A stretch of DNA of 64,000 nucleotides from Xylanibacter ruminicola (GCF_900107775.1 NZ_FNRF01000002.1:313129-377128), one strand, 5' to 3'; counted from the first letter of the stretch, positions 25,630 to 35,722 are shown. Notes: generated by a model not told the origin, from the letters alone. Program-made: numbers and translations.

Positions 25630-26526
25630 ATGCCAAAGCGCCGAGTTGTTCGTAGAAAAGGGGTAGGTACTACCCGCACTTACCATGGTCCACGTGGCCA
25701 TCGTAAGCCCGGATTCTTTGTCCGTATTCTACAACATATGCCTGGGTGGGCGTATTGGGTAGGCGGTGGTGCAGTTGTGGCGGTATACGTTTACTTTTTC
25801 TATTATTTCTTTGTAGGTCCGTTCGGATTCCGCTGGCGTGCCCTTTATGGCGACGTGAGCTATCCCGAGGGCTACGAGATTCATGGTATCGATATCAGTC
25901 ATCATCAGGGACGCATCAACTGGGATGAGCTGAAGGATAACGGCACTATTAATCATTGTCCTATCCGCTTTGTGATGATCAAGGCTACCGAAGGTGCGAC
26001 ACGTACTGACGAGAATTTCCGCGATAACTTTTATCAGGCTCGCGAAAATGGTTTTACGCGTGGCGCTTACCATTTCTACAGCGTTCACACACCTGCCGAA
26101 CAGCAGGCTTACCATTTTATCAGCACGGTAAAACTGGAGAACGGCGATCTGCCACCAGTGCTGGACGTGGAGCATAAACCTAAGAATCAGACTGACGAAC
26201 AGTTTAAAAACTCGGTGTTACAATGGCTTGATATTGTAGAGAAACACTATCAGGTGAAACCGATTATCTATACCTATTTTAAATTCAAGACGCGCTATCT
26301 TAACGATCCCGTGTTTGATGAGTATCCTTACTGGATAGCGCATTACTATGTGGATTCGCTGGAATACCAGGGACCTTGGAAATTCTGGCAGCATACAGAT
26401 GTGGGCCGATTGCCTGGTATTAAGGGCACGGTTGACTTTAATATCTACAACGGCTCGTATTACGATCTGCGTCAAATGACTCTTGGTTCGCAAGAGACGA
26501 TTGGCGAAAAAGCTTACCGGGAATAA
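25630..26526 (+). CDS. Membrane-anchored GH25 lysozyme (muramidase)
   Basis: 298 residues: a basic N-terminus, one membrane segment (WAYWVGGGAVVAVYVYFFYY, about 40-60), then a GH25 domain. Visible are the N-terminal strand IHGIDISHHQG, IKATEGATR, GAYHFYS and the acidic PVLDVEH, which carry the family's catalytic Asp/Glu. GH25 enzymes cleave the MurNAc-GlcNAc bond of peptidoglycan. Anchoring in the inner membrane facing the periplasm suggests wall remodelling rather than export. Start ATG 25630 preferred to TTG 25627. Confidence 0.92.
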   Translation: MPKRRVVRRKGVGTTRTYHGPRGHRKPGFFVRILQHMPGWAYWVGGGAVVAVYVYFFYYFFVGPFGFRWRALYGDVSYPEGYEIHGIDISHHQGRINWDELKDNGTINHCPIRFVMIKATEGATRTDENFRDNFYQARENGFTRGAYHFYSVHTPAEQQAYHFISTVKLENGDLPPVLDVEHKPKNQTDEQFKNSVLQWLDIVEKHYQVKPIIYTYFKFKTRYLNDPVFDEYPYWIAHYYVDSLEYQGPWKFWQHTDVGRLPGIKGTVDFNIYNGSYYDLRQMTLGSQETIGEKAYRE

Positions 26527-26537
26527 GTTTTTGTATG

Positions 26538-27278
26538 TTATCCCCTGCGGCGGAATTCGGAGCAGGTGATAGCGGTGGCGATGGCTACATTCAGGCTATC
26601 GGCAGTTGGACCCTTGTGGAAATCAGGAATCAGCAACTTGTGGGTAACACGTTCGCGTATGGCATCGCTGATGCCATTACCCTCGTTGCCCATTACAATC
26701 AGTCCTTGTTGCGACAACTCTTGTGTGTAGATGTTCTCGCCGTCCAGGAAGGTGCCGTAAACGGGGAAATCCTTAGGTAGCGAATCAAGCAGTTGCATGG
26801 TGTCTATATATATAAGGTGTACGCGGGCAATAGAGCCCATGGTGGCCTGAACCACTTTGGGGTTCCAGGCGTCTACCGTCCCCTCGCTACAGAAAATAGT
26901 GTCGATACCAAACCAGTCGGCAATACGGATGATGGTGCCCAGGTTGCCGGGATCCTGGATGTTGTCGAGCAGGATAGAGAGTTGTTGGGTGCTTTGTGTT
27001 TGGTGTTGGGGGGTAGGTATGGGGAAGAGGGCGAGCACCTGTTGGGGGTGCTGCTGTAGAGAGAGTTTGGTAAGCTCGTCGTTGGTGACCTCGATGGCAC
27101 CGGCAACAGGGTTGGCAGCTATCCATTCGGCTGTAGCAAACAGCTGCTTGGGGGGATAGCCGGCTTTCAGTAAATCGCCCACAACCTTATGACCTTCGGC
27201 AATAAAAAGGCCCTCTTGTTTGCGAAACTTCTTCAACTCAAGTTGGTGTACGTATTTAATCTGATTTTTGCTTATCAT
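26538..27278 (-). CDS. TrmH/SpoU family RNA 2'-O-methyltransferase
   Basis: 246 residues with a short N-terminal substrate-binding domain (FIAEGHKVVGDLL) and a SPOUT knot domain: LLDNIQDPGNLGTIIRIADWFG, IVMGNEGNGIS and PTADSLNVAIATAIT, the three SPOUT motifs. Uses SAM to methylate a ribose in rRNA or tRNA; closest in layout to RlmB/TrmH. Target nucleotide unknown. A -7 box is 24 bases upstream. Divergent from tamL, the usual arrangement in Bacteroidales as I recall it. Converges on the GH25 gene 12 bases away. Confidence 0.93.
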   Translation of the reverse strand: MISKNQIKYVHQLELKKFRKQEGLFIAEGHKVVGDLLKAGYPPKQLFATAEWIAANPVAGAIEVTNDELTKLSLQQHPQQVLALFPIPTPQHQTQSTQQLSILLDNIQDPGNLGTIIRIADWFGIDTIFCSEGTVDAWNPKVVQATMGSIARVHLIYIDTMQLLDSLPKDFPVYGTFLDGENIYTQELSQQGLIVMGNEGNGISDAIRERVTHKLLIPDFHKGPTADSLNVAIATAITCSEFRRRG

Positions 27279-27301
27279 ACTCTGTTCATCTGATTTTTGT
27301 G

Positions 27302-27309
27302 CAAAGTTA
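27302..27309 (-). promoter_or_regulatory. -7 box of the SpoU methylase gene
   Basis: Minus strand TAACTTTG, 24 bases before the start codon. Confidence 0.58.
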
Positions 27310-27319
27310 CAGGTTTTTA

Positions 27320-27384
27320 GGCATGAATTACGCGAATTAGCCGAATTTTTTTAATATTTCGTGTTAATTCGTGCCATTCGTGCC
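27320..27384. repeat. Copy C of GGCACGAATTACGCG repeat, full palindrome
   Basis: 65-base imperfect inverted repeat from GGCATGAATTACGCG to ATTCGTGCC, in the divergent promoter region of the SpoU and tamL genes. Confidence 0.72.
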
Positions 27385-27395
27385 GTTTTTTTTAT

Positions 27396-27403
27396 TAATT
27401 TTG
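27396..27403 (+). promoter_or_regulatory. -7 box of tamL, nearly leaderless transcript
   Basis: TAATTTTG ends only 7 bases before the ATG at 27411, so the mRNA leader would be a few bases or none. Confidence 0.6.
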
Positions 27404-27410
27404 CGCCAAA

Positions 27411-29600
27411 ATGGATCTGAAGGCAACTCATAATAGGTTTTTACCCCCCATATGTCTGGCTGCAGCACTCGTTCTGAGTAGCTGTTCGGTGAGTCGTGAT
27501 ATTCCGGAAGACAGCTATCTGCTGAACAAAGTTAAGGTGGTTACCGATGGTAAGTATCACGATATTAATCCGGGTAGTTTGAAGGGCTATGTGCGACAGA
27601 AACCTAACTCGCGCTGGTTCTCGGCCGTAAAGTTGCCTTTGGGTGTTTATGCGATGGCGGGTAAGGATAGCTCGTGGGTGAACCGTATGCTGCGACAGAT
27701 GGGCGAGGCGCCTGTTATCTACGATACGCTTCAGGCACAGATGACTTGCAAGGATCTGCAGCAAGCCCTGCAGAACAAAGGCTATCTGGATGCTCAGGTT
27801 GAACTGTTTATCGATAAGAACAAGCATAAGCTGGATGCCGTGTATGTGCTACATCCAGGCAAGCCCTACTTTATACGCGAACTGGATTTTGTGATCGAAG
27901 ATACCACGGTGACGCGTTTGCTGCGTGGTCGTTCGTCGTTGTTGCATCAGGGTATGCAGTTCAGCGTTGAGACGCTGTCGGCTGAGCGTAATGCCATCAC
28001 CCAGTTTCTGCAGAATCGTGGTTACTTCCGTTTTCACAAGGAGTATATCACCTATGGTGCTCGTAAGGATGAGGTGCAGCAGGGGGTTAACCTGAAGCTG
28101 TTGTTGCAACAGCAGCACAAGGCCTATACCATCGATAGTATCAAGTACGAGAGTGGTGCCGACGACCATATGCATTTGCGTCCCAAAGTGCTGAGCGAGA
28201 ATACGTTTCTGGAATCAGGAAAGCCTTATTCGGCTGAAAAGCTGCAGAATACCTATAATCACTTCGGACGATTGGGGGCTGTAAAATATACCAATATCGC
28301 TTTTGAGCAGCAGCCCGATACCACCTTGCTGGATGCTACGATTCAGGTGCAGACCAACAAGCCATCTACCATCAGTTTCCAGCCCGAGGGCACCAATACC
28401 GCAGGTGACTTTGGTGCTGCGGCCTCGCTCACTTATCAGAACCGCAACCTGTTCCGTGGGTCGGAAACATTCAGTTTGCAGTTGCGTGGTGCCTACGAGG
28501 CTATAAAGGGTTTGGAGGGTTACAGCAATCAGGACTTTACCGAGTATAGCGCCGAAACCAAGCTCTCGTTCCCAAGATTCATCATGCCGTTCCTGAGTCG
28601 TGGTTTCCGTCGTCGCACGATTGCTACCAGCGAGTTGTCGCTGCTTTACGATGTGCAGGACCGTCCTGAGTTTCATCGTCGAGTCTTGTCAGCTGGTTGG
28701 TCGTATCTTTGGAAACCCCAGAATCATCATGATAGCTATCGTTTCGATCTGGTGAATCTGAACTATGTGTTCATGCCTTGGATTAGTGAAACTTTTAAGA
28801 CAGAATATCTTGATAATACCTCGAATCAGAACGTGATTCTGCGCTACAATTACGAAGACCTGTTTATTATGAAAATGGGTTTTGGCTACGTGTATAACAA
28901 CGGTGTGGTAGCGCTGAAAACCAATGTTGAAACAGCTGGAAATCTGTTGGGAGCCTGCTCAAAGATTTTTGGTGGTGATAGGGATGATTTGGGACAATAC
29001 AAACTTTTTAATATCGCCTATGCACAGTATGTAAAAGGCGATTTTGACTATACCCAGCAAATCTTCAAGGGTACTAACGATCAGTTGGTGTTCCACATCG
29101 GTCTGGGAGTAGCTTATCCGTATGGCAACTCTAAGGTGTTGCCATTCGAGAAACGTTACTTCTCGGGTGGTGCCAACAGCGTTCGTGGATGGTCGGTTCG
29201 TAGTCTCGGTCCCGGTCGATATAAGGACAAGGATGGACGTATAAACTTTATTACAATGACGGGTGACCTGAAGCTGGATTTGAACGTGGAATATCGCATG
29301 AAGTTGTTCTGGAAATTCAACGGCGCTATTTTTGCCGATGCCGGTAACATCTGGACGCTGCGCGATTATCCCGATCAGCCTGGCGGACAGTTTAAGTTTA
29401 ATACCTTCCTGAGCGACTTGGCTGTGAGCTATGGTGCTGGTTTGCGACTGAACTTCGACTATTTTATTCTGCGCTTTGATTTGGGTATGAAAGCCATCAA
29501 TCCTGCTTTCGAGATTGAGTCGGAAGCTCACTACCCACTTCTTCATCCAAAGTTGAGTCGCGACCTTGCCTTCCACTTTGCAGTAGGTATGCCATTCTAA
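27411..29600 (+). CDS. tamL: TamL-type BamA/Omp85 family outer membrane lipoprotein
   Basis: 729 residues: lipoprotein signal with lipobox VLSSC near residue 25, POTRA-like domains over about 30-350 (for example ITQFLQNRGYFRF), and a C-terminal Omp85 beta barrel with FRGSETFSLQLRGAYE and the lid-loop motif NSVRGWSVRSLGPG near 590, ending in phenylalanine. Bacteroidetes encode a lipidated BamA homologue, TamL, paired with TamB and thought to help assemble outer membrane proteins or surface lipoproteins or to move lipids. No tamB is next to it here. Lipidation distinguishes it from BamA itself. Confidence 0.9.
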   Translation: MDLKATHNRFLPPICLAAALVLSSCSVSRDIPEDSYLLNKVKVVTDGKYHDINPGSLKGYVRQKPNSRWFSAVKLPLGVYAMAGKDSSWVNRMLRQMGEAPVIYDTLQAQMTCKDLQQALQNKGYLDAQVELFIDKNKHKLDAVYVLHPGKPYFIRELDFVIEDTTVTRLLRGRSSLLHQGMQFSVETLSAERNAITQFLQNRGYFRFHKEYITYGARKDEVQQGVNLKLLLQQQHKAYTIDSIKYESGADDHMHLRPKVLSENTFLESGKPYSAEKLQNTYNHFGRLGAVKYTNIAFEQQPDTTLLDATIQVQTNKPSTISFQPEGTNTAGDFGAAASLTYQNRNLFRGSETFSLQLRGAYEAIKGLEGYSNQDFTEYSAETKLSFPRFIMPFLSRGFRRRTIATSELSLLYDVQDRPEFHRRVLSAGWSYLWKPQNHHDSYRFDLVNLNYVFMPWISETFKTEYLDNTSNQNVILRYNYEDLFIMKMGFGYVYNNGVVALKTNVETAGNLLGACSKIFGGDRDDLGQYKLFNIAYAQYVKGDFDYTQQIFKGTNDQLVFHIGLGVAYPYGNSKVLPFEKRYFSGGANSVRGWSVRSLGPGRYKDKDGRINFITMTGDLKLDLNVEYRMKLFWKFNGAIFADAGNIWTLRDYPDQPGGQFKFNTFLSDLAVSYGAGLRLNFDYFILRFDLGMKAINPAFEIESEAHYPLLHPKLSRDLAFHFAVGMPF

Positions 29601-29630
29601 TTACTGTTAAAAAAGTAAAATAGTACGGCA

Positions 29631-29657
29631 TCTCTAAATTTTAAATTCTCATTTCTC
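29631..29657 (-). repeat. Left copy of a 27-base AT-rich inverted repeat around the WalJ-like gene
   Basis: Complement reads GAGAAATGAGAATTTAAAAT... and matches 30495-30521 at about 23 of 27 positions in opposite orientation. Confidence 0.6.
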
Positions 29658-29669
29658 GATTATTTGTGC

Positions 29670-29677
29670 TACCTTTG
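29670..29677 (+). promoter_or_regulatory. -7 box of the WalJ-like gene
   Basis: TACCTTTG, 19 bases upstream of the chosen ATG. Confidence 0.62.
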
Positions 29678-29696
29678 CACGAAAATTATATTTGAG

Positions 29697-30503
29697 ATGT
29701 TGAAGTTTATATCCTTTGGAAGCGGTAGCAGCGGTAATTGCTATTATCTGGGCACAGCGACCGACGGGCTGATTATAGATATTGGTATAGGAATACGCAC
29801 ACTGAAGAAGTATTGTAGAGAGTATGGTATTCAGCTTAATTCCGTGAAGCGTATCTTGATAACGCACGATCATGCCGACCACATTAAAAGTGTGGGTGCC
29901 CTGAGTCACGACTGCAACCTGCCTGTTTATGCCACGCATAAAGTGCATGAGGGCATAGACCAGAATTATTGTGTAACGAAGAAAGTATCGCAAGATCATA
30001 AACACGAGTTGGTAATTGGCGAGCAAGTGCAGCTTGGCGACTTTAAGGTGCGCCCTTTTGCTGTGCCTCACGATGCCAGCGAGAATGTGGGCTACGAGCT
30101 GGAGGTTGAAGGTATTGTGTTTGTGGTGCTTACCGATGTGGGTAGCATTACCGACGATATCAAGCAGGCCATTAATCGTGCCAACTACCTGGTGATCGAG
30201 GCCAACCACGATGTGGAGATGCTGAAGAACGGTCCTTATCCCGCTTATCTGCAGCAGCGCATTCTGAGTGGTAGCGGACACCTGTCGAACGTATCGTGTG
30301 GTGAGGCGCTGGTTGAGAATATGAGCGAGGGTCTGAAGCACGTTTGGCTGTGCCACCTGAGCGAGGAGAACAATCATCCTGAGTTGGCACGTAAGACGGT
30401 AGAAACCATCCTGCGCAGTCATGGTGTGATTCCTGGCAAGGATGTGGAGCTGGAAGTGCTGAAGCGCAAGACACCAACAGGAGTCTACGAGATTGAGAAG
30501 TGA
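29697..30503 (+). CDS. MBL-fold metal-dependent hydrolase (YycJ/WalJ-like)
   Basis: 268-residue metallo-beta-lactamase fold protein. It starts MLKFISFGSGSSGNC, typical of YycJ/WalJ, and has THDHADH at 56-62, followed by later His/Asp ligands (FAVPHDA, LTDVG, EANHD). YycJ-like proteins are linked to cell wall and chromosome-associated processes in Firmicutes; the activity (probably nuclease or phosphodiesterase) is not settled. Start ATG 29697 fits both the motif and the -7 box. Flanked on both sides by inverted copies of an AT-rich 27-base repeat. First gene of a plus-strand series reaching 36363. Confidence 0.88.
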   Translation: MLKFISFGSGSSGNCYYLGTATDGLIIDIGIGIRTLKKYCREYGIQLNSVKRILITHDHADHIKSVGALSHDCNLPVYATHKVHEGIDQNYCVTKKVSQDHKHELVIGEQVQLGDFKVRPFAVPHDASENVGYELEVEGIVFVVLTDVGSITDDIKQAINRANYLVIEANHDVEMLKNGPYPAYLQQRILSGSGHLSNVSCGEALVENMSEGLKHVWLCHLSEENNHPELARKTVETILRSHGVIPGKDVELEVLKRKTPTGVYEIEK

Positions 30504-30521
30504 GAATTTAGAATTGAGAGA
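30495..30521 (+). repeat. Right copy of the 27-base AT-rich inverted repeat
   Basis: GAGAAGTGAGAATTTAGAAT..., starting at the end of the WalJ-like coding region (the TGA stop at 30501-30503 is inside it) and ending one base before the next ATG. Confidence 0.6.
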
Positions 30522-30522
30522 T

Positions 30523-31026
30523 ATGGTGGAGGTAATTGTAAAAGACGAGGATTTGCAGCAGGCTGCACTCGAGGGAATGGATGAGTTCCTGGATGTGTTT
30601 GTAAAGGCTATCTACGATGCTATCGGTGGCGAACTGACTGCCGAGAGCATGGCCAAGTTGAATGCCGACCAGCTGACATTGCTGGCCTGGAACATTCTGC
30701 ACGAAGAGGTGATGGATGGCGGATTTGTACAGCTGATTTACAACGGCTACGGTCCCTTCATCTTTAAGAACCCCTTGGCCAAAGCACTGCGCCAGTGGGA
30801 TATGCGTGCCCCCTCAAAGTTGATTTACGATGCCCACACCCTGTGGCTGAAATATCGCGAAGAGATTGAAACCGAGAAGAGCGACGAGGATTTCATGGCT
30901 ATGTTCGAGCAGTATCCTGAGTTCGAGAATCTGGATGATATCTTTATCGAGAACGAGGAAGAGTGGACCGAGGATATCGCCCATTATGTGGACGATCACC
31001 TGGACAACTTCGCCAAGATCATTTAA
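30523..31026 (+). CDS. DMP19 family protein (DUF4375)
   Basis: 167 residues, acidic. The core LLAWNILHEEVMDGGFVQLIYNGYG and a helical second half match the DMP19/DUF4375 family, named after a DNA-mimic protein of Neisseria; many members have unknown function. Over 25% Asp+Glu in the C-terminal third is consistent with an acidic surface. The start ATG 30523 is chosen because the upstream in-frame TTG (30493) would translate the intergenic repeat and overlap the previous gene. Smp​B follows after 9 bases. Confidence 0.82.
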   Translation: MVEVIVKDEDLQQAALEGMDEFLDVFVKAIYDAIGGELTAESMAKLNADQLTLLAWNILHEEVMDGGFVQLIYNGYGPFIFKNPLAKALRQWDMRAPSKLIYDAHTLWLKYREEIETEKSDEDFMAMFEQYPEFENLDDIFIENEEEWTEDIAHYVDDHLDNFAKII

Positions 31027-31035
31027 TAGTAAGAG

Positions 31036-31518
31036 ATGAACAAGACAGAAGAACAGTTACGCAAAAAGAGTCCTGTACAGATTCGCAACAAGAAGGCCTC
31101 GTTCGAGTACTTCTTTGTTGAAACCTATACTGCAGGCATCGTGCTTACCGGTACGGAGATTAAGAGCATCCGACTGGGTAAGGCGAGCTTGGTGGATACC
31201 TATTGCGTGGTGCTTAACGGCGAACTGTGGGTGAAGGGCATGAACGTAAGTCCTTACTTCTACGGTTCGTACAACAACCACGAAGCCAAACGCGACAGAA
31301 AGCTGTTGCTAACCAAGAAAGAAATACGCGCCCTTGAGAGTGCCACCAAACAAACGGGTTTTACCATCGTGCCCACCTTGGTGTTTATCGATGACAAAGG
31401 CCGGGCCAAGGTAGATGTGGCGCTGTGTAAGGGTAAGAAGGAATTCGACAAGCGCCAGACGCTGAAGGAAAAGGAGGATCGCCGTGAAATGGACCGTGCG
31501 ATGAAAGTCTGGAAATGA
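31036..31518 (+). CDS. smpB: SsrA-binding protein SmpB
   Basis: 160-residue partner of tmRNA in ribosome rescue. The conserved core is clear: [48 protein letters not shown], then a basic C-terminal tail ([24 protein letters not shown]) that inserts in the mRNA channel. Length is standard. No ssrA gene is in the window. A 27-base AT-rich spacer separates it from metH. Confidence 0.97.
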   Translation: MNKTEEQLRKKSPVQIRNKKASFEYFFVETYTAGIVLTGTEIKSIRLGKASLVDTYCVVLNGELWVKGMNVSPYFYGSYNNHEAKRDRKLLLTKKEIRALESATKQTGFTIVPTLVFIDDKGRAKVDVALCKGKKEFDKRQTLKEKEDRREMDRAMKVWK

Positions 31519-31521
31519 TTG

Positions 31522-31541
31522 AACATTAAAGATTAAACATT
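31522..31541. repeat. 20-base AT motif, copy 1 (smpB-metH spacer)
   Basis: AACATTAAAGATTAAACATT, the exact reverse complement of 39649-39668 in the rnfC-rnfD spacer. Confidence 0.65.
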
Positions 31542-31545
31542 AAAA

Positions 31546-34248
31546 GTGAAGAAACTAAACGAGATCATAAAACAGCGTATTCTCATACTCGATGGCGGTA
31601 TGGGAACCATGATAGGTGCCGTGATGGGCAAGGTGGGTAACAGCGACGAGCTGAACCTGACACACCCCGAGATAGTTTCGGATATTTATCGCAAATACCT
31701 CGAAGCCGGTGCCGATATCATCACCACCAACACGTTCAGCAGTCAGCGCATTTCGCAGGCTGAATATCATCTTGAAGACCGTGCGCATGAGATGGCCAGC
31801 GAGTCGGCACGCTTAGCCCGACAGTTGGCTGATGAGTATAGTACCGACGACAAACCCCGCTTTGTGGCAGGTTCGATCGGTCCTACCAACAAAACCCTTT
31901 CGATGTCGCCCGATGTAAGCAATCCAGCTTTCCGCGATGTGACTTACGACGAGATGCTGGAGGCTTATCAGGAACAGGCCGACGGACTGATTGAGGGTGG
32001 GGTAGATACGCTGCTGATAGAGACCATCTTCGACTCGCTGAATGCCAAATGTGCCATCGATGCCTGTATGCGCGCGATGGAAGCACGCGGGGTAGAATTG
32101 CCCATTATGGTGTCGGTAACGGTGAGCGATCTGGCTGGTCGTACGTTATCGGGTCAGACGCTTGAGGCGTTCCTGGCCAGCGTTAGCACTTATCCTATTT
32201 TCTCTATCGGACTGAACTGCTCGTTTGGTGCCACGCAGATGAAACCTTTTATCCGCGAGTTGGCCCAGAAAGCACCTTATTATATCAGCTGTCACCCCAA
32301 TGCCGGATTGCCCAACGCCCTTGGTCTTTACGATGAGACCGCAGAGAGTATGGCTCCCAAGATGGGTGAACTGGTGGATGAGGGTATCGTGAATATCATT
32401 GGTGGCTGCTGCGGTACTACCGATGAGTTTATCCGTTTGTATGGTCCGCTGGTGGTTGGCAAGAAACCCCATGTGCCCGCAGAGAAATCTACCACGATGT
32501 GGCTGTCGGGATTGGAACTGCAGAATGTAACCGACGAGGTGCATTTTGTGAATGTGGGTGAGCGATGCAATGTGGCAGGCTCGCGAAAGTTCCTGCGACT
32601 GATTAAGGAAAAGAAATACAACGAGGCTATATCTATCGCCCGCAAACAGGTGGCCGATGGTGCCTTGGTAATTGATATCAATATGGACGATGGCTTGCTG
32701 GATGCCAAGCAGGAGATGACAACCTTCCTGAATATGATTGCAGCCGAGCCTGATATCGCTAAAGTGCCCGTGATGATCGACTCGTCGAATTGGGAGGTGA
32801 TCAAAGCCGGACTGAAGTGCGTGCAGGGTAAGAGTATCGTCAACTCTATCTCGCTGAAAGAGGGCGAGCAGAAGTTTATCGAGCACGCGCAGGATGTGAT
32901 GCGTTATGGTGCTGCTGTGGTGGTGATGTGTTTCGACGAAGAGGGACAGGCCACTACTTACGAGCGTCGTATCGAGATCGCCTCACGTGCTTATAAGATT
33001 CTCACTGAGCAGGTAGGCATGAACCCGCTCGATATCATCTTCGACCCCAATATCCTGGCCATTGCTACGGGTATGGAGGAGCATGATGCCTATGCTATCG
33101 ACTTTATCCGCGCTACCGAATGGATTAAGCAGAATCTGCCAGGTGCACACGTCAGTGGTGGTGTGAGTAACCTGAGTTTCTCGTTCCGCGGTAACAACTA
33201 TATCCGCGAGGCCATGCATGCCGTATTCCTGTATCACGCCATTCAAGTAGGAATGGATTTCGGCATCGTAAATCCTTCAACCAAAGTTACTTATGCTGAT
33301 ATTCCTCAGGATCAGCTTGAAGTAATCGAGGATGTGGTGCTGAACCGCAAGAAGGGTGCATCGGAGGTTCTGATTGAGTTGGCCGGTAAGATACTCGAGG
33401 AAGAATTAGCCAAGAAAGAAGCGGGTGGCGCCACGAGCGAAAACACCCCTTTTCAGGACCGCGCCCAGACGCCAGTTGAAGAGCGATTAGCCCAGGCGTT
33501 GATTAAGGGCGACGGCACATTCTTGGAGGAAGATTTGAAAGAGGCCCTGCCTAAGTTTACCCATGCGGTACAGATTATCGAGGGTCCGCTGATGGCAGGT
33601 ATGAATACCGTAGGTACGCTGTTTGGTGAAGGAAAAATGTTCCTGCCGCAGGTGGTGAAAACAGCCCGCACCATGAAGCAGGCCGTTGATATCCTGCAGC
33701 CCTACATCGAAGCTGAGAAAACCGAGAGCACCACTTCGGCAGGTAAAGTGCTGTTGGCTACCGTTAAGGGCGACGTGCACGATATCGGTAAGAACATTGT
33801 GAATGTGGTGATGGCCTGCAACGGCTACGAGGTATTGGATATGGGTGTGATGGTGCCTGCCGAGCAGATTGTGAAAAAGGCTCAGGAGGAGCACGTGGAT
33901 ATGATTGGTTTGAGCGGCTTGATAACCCCCAGCTTAGAGGAGATGGTGAACGTGGCCGAAGAGCTGAAGAAAGCTGGTTTGGATATCCCCATCATGATTG
34001 GTGGCGCTACCACCAGCGAGCTGCATGTCGCTTTAAAAATTGCCCCCGTTTATGGCGGTCCGGTAGTATGGATGAAGGATGCCTCGCAGAATGCACTGGT
34101 TGCCCAGAAGCTGTTGACCGACAAGCAGGCGGTGGAGCATGAACTCGACCAGAAGTACGAAACCCTGCGCGAGGAATATCACCAGGAGCAGGCTCAGATT
34201 GTGTCACTCGAAGAAGCAAGAAAGAACAAATACAAATATGAAGAATAA
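31546..34248 (+). CDS. metH: Cobalamin-dependent methionine synthase, short form without activation domain
   Basis: 900 residues. Domains in order: homocysteine-binding barrel (1-300) with the zinc cysteines in GLNCSFG and GGCCGTT, pterin-binding barrel starting at [15 protein letters not shown] (about 335-600), B12-binding cap, and Rossmann domain with the cobalt-ligand histidine in GDVHDIGKN near 748. The C-terminal AdoMet activation domain of E. coli MetH (total 1227 residues) is missing, so reactivation of oxidised cobalamin must use another protein. The start is GTG at 31546, directly after the AT motif; no ATG fits. It overlaps the following gene by 11 bases. Confidence 0.93.
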   Translation: MKKLNEIIKQRILILDGGMGTMIGAVMGKVGNSDELNLTHPEIVSDIYRKYLEAGADIITTNTFSSQRISQAEYHLEDRAHEMASESARLARQLADEYSTDDKPRFVAGSIGPTNKTLSMSPDVSNPAFRDVTYDEMLEAYQEQADGLIEGGVDTLLIETIFDSLNAKCAIDACMRAMEARGVELPIMVSVTVSDLAGRTLSGQTLEAFLASVSTYPIFSIGLNCSFGATQMKPFIRELAQKAPYYISCHPNAGLPNALGLYDETAESMAPKMGELVDEGIVNIIGGCCGTTDEFIRLYGPLVVGKKPHVPAEKSTTMWLSGLELQNVTDEVHFVNVGERCNVAGSRKFLRLIKEKKYNEAISIARKQVADGALVIDINMDDGLLDAKQEMTTFLNMIAAEPDIAKVPVMIDSSNWEVIKAGLKCVQGKSIVNSISLKEGEQKFIEHAQDVMRYGAAVVVMCFDEEGQATTYERRIEIASRAYKILTEQVGMNPLDIIFDPNILAIATGMEEHDAYAIDFIRATEWIKQNLPGAHVSGGVSNLSFSFRGNNYIREAMHAVFLYHAIQVGMDFGIVNPSTKVTYADIPQDQLEVIEDVVLNRKKGASEVLIELAGKILEEELAKKEAGGATSENTPFQDRAQTPVEERLAQALIKGDGTFLEEDLKEALPKFTHAVQIIEGPLMAGMNTVGTLFGEGKMFLPQVVKTARTMKQAVDILQPYIEAEKTESTTSAGKVLLATVKGDVHDIGKNIVNVVMACNGYEVLDMGVMVPAEQIVKKAQEEHVDMIGLSGLITPSLEEMVNVAEELKKAGLDIPIMIGGATTSELHVALKIAPVYGGPVVWMKDASQNALVAQKLLTDKQAVEHELDQKYETLREEYHQEQAQIVSLEEARKNKYKYEE

Positions 34249-35722
34249 ATACCTATTGATGGCTCTCGCCCTGATGCTGGCGATGACAACTTGGGCTCAG
34301 AAGCGAGAAATGCGCGGAGCCTGGATACAGTGTGTGAACGGACAGTTCCAGAATCTTGGTACTAAGAAGATGCAGCAAACGCTTACCTATCAGCTGGACG
34401 AGTTGAAGAAGGATGGCGTAAACGTGATTATCTTCCAGGTGCGCCCCGAGTGCGATGCGCTCTACGAAAGTAAGATTGAGCCTTGGAGCCGATTCCTGAC
34501 CGGCACACAGGGTAAGGCCCCCAATCCTTATTGGGATCCCCTGCAGTGGATGATCGACGAGTGCCACAAGCGCGGTATGGAGTTGCACGCATGGATTAAC
34601 CCCTTCCGTGCAAAGACCAAGACCACCCATCAGTTGGCCAATAACCATATTGCCGTTCGCAAGCCCTATAGCTGTTTTGCTTACGACGATTTGTTTATCC
34701 TGAATCCTGGTATGCAGGAAAACCGTGATTATATCTGTATGGTTGCCAAGGATATCGTAGCCCGTTACGATGTGGATGGTATTCATATGGACGATTATTT
34801 CTATCCTTACCCCGTAAAGGGACTGAGCATTCCCGACGATGAGCTGTTCCACGATCACTCTAATGGTATCAAGGATCAGAACGACTGGCGCCGTTATAAC
34901 GTAAACCTGTTTATCGAGCAGTTCTATCAGGCTATTCATGAGGTTAAGCCTTGGGTAAAGGTGGGCATCTCGCCATTCGGTATCTATCGTAACAAAAAGA
35001 GTTCGCCTGTGGGCAGTAATACCAACGGCACCCAGAACTACGACGATTTGTATGCCGACATTCTGTTGTGGGTAAACAATGGTTGGTTGGATTATTGCGT
35101 GCCCCAGTTGTACTGGGAGATTGGCAATAAGGCTGCCGATTATGCAACCCTGATTAAGTGGTGGAATCAGCATGCCGCCAACCGTCCGCTGGTGATTGGT
35201 GAGGATGTTGAGCGCACCGTGAAATATCCCGATTTGCAGAACCCCAACAAGCACCAGATGGATGCCAAGATGAATCTGCACCGTGCTAACCCAGCTGTGA
35301 AGGGTACCGTACTGTGGTATGCCAAGGCTGCTGTTGATAATGTGGGTAATTACGGCACCTTGCTGCGCACCAAGTACTGGCAGAATCCTGCCTTGCAGCC
35401 CGAGATGCCTTTCCTTAGCGATAAGGCTCCTAAGAAGGTAAAGAAGCTGGCACCCGTTTGGACCGAGGATGGTTACATCCTGTTCTGGACGCCCACCCAC
35501 AGCAAGCACTGGGATCAGCACCCCAACAAGTTTGTGGTGTATCGTTTTGCCAAGGGCGAGAAGGTGAATGTAAATGATGCCTCGAAGATTGTGGCCATCA
35601 CCGATAAGCCCTTCTACAAGCTGCCTTACGATGAGGGTAAGGAGAAGTTTACTTACGTGGTAACTGCTCTGAACCGTATTCAGAACGAGAGCAAACCTGC
35701 TTCGAAGAAGATAAAATTATAA
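34238..35722 (+). CDS. GHL10-type glycoside hydrolase-like protein, exported
   Basis: 494 residues: signal peptide ([16 protein letters not shown]), then the family 10-like hydrolase (DUF187/YngK type) domain starting [11 protein letters not shown], with [37 protein letters not shown] and [11 protein letters not shown] blocks, and a C-terminal beta (FnIII-like) domain. GHL10 proteins are TIM-barrel enzymes proposed to act on peptidoglycan-like or other glycans. The start ATG 34238 overlaps metH by 11 bases; an in-frame ATG further upstream lies deep in metH. A lipoprotein gene follows after 5 bases. Confidence 0.88.
   Translation: MKNKYLLMALALMLAMTTWAQKREMRGAWIQCVNGQFQNLGTKKMQQTLTYQLDELKKDGVNVIIFQVRPECDALYESKIEPWSRFLTGTQGKAPNPYWDPLQWMIDECHKRGMELHAWINPFRAKTKTTHQLANNHIAVRKPYSCFAYDDLFILNPGMQENRDYICMVAKDIVARYDVDGIHMDDYFYPYPVKGLSIPDDELFHDHSNGIKDQNDWRRYNVNLFIEQFYQAIHEVKPWVKVGISPFGIYRNKKSSPVGSNTNGTQNYDDLYADILLWVNNGWLDYCVPQLYWEIGNKAADYATLIKWWNQHAANRPLVIGEDVERTVKYPDLQNPNKHQMDAKMNLHRANPAVKGTVLWYAKAAVDNVGNYGTLLRTKYWQNPALQPEMPFLSDKAPKKVKKLAPVWTEDGYILFWTPTHSKHWDQHPNKFVVYRFAKGEKVNVNDASKIVAITDKPFYKLPYDEGKEKFTYVVTALNRIQNESKPASKKIKL

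Noticed and set aside
30493..30522. Upstream TTG start for the DMP19 protein
   Set aside because: It would translate the AT-rich repeat and overlap the WalJ-like gene; the ATG at 30523 begins the conserved part.
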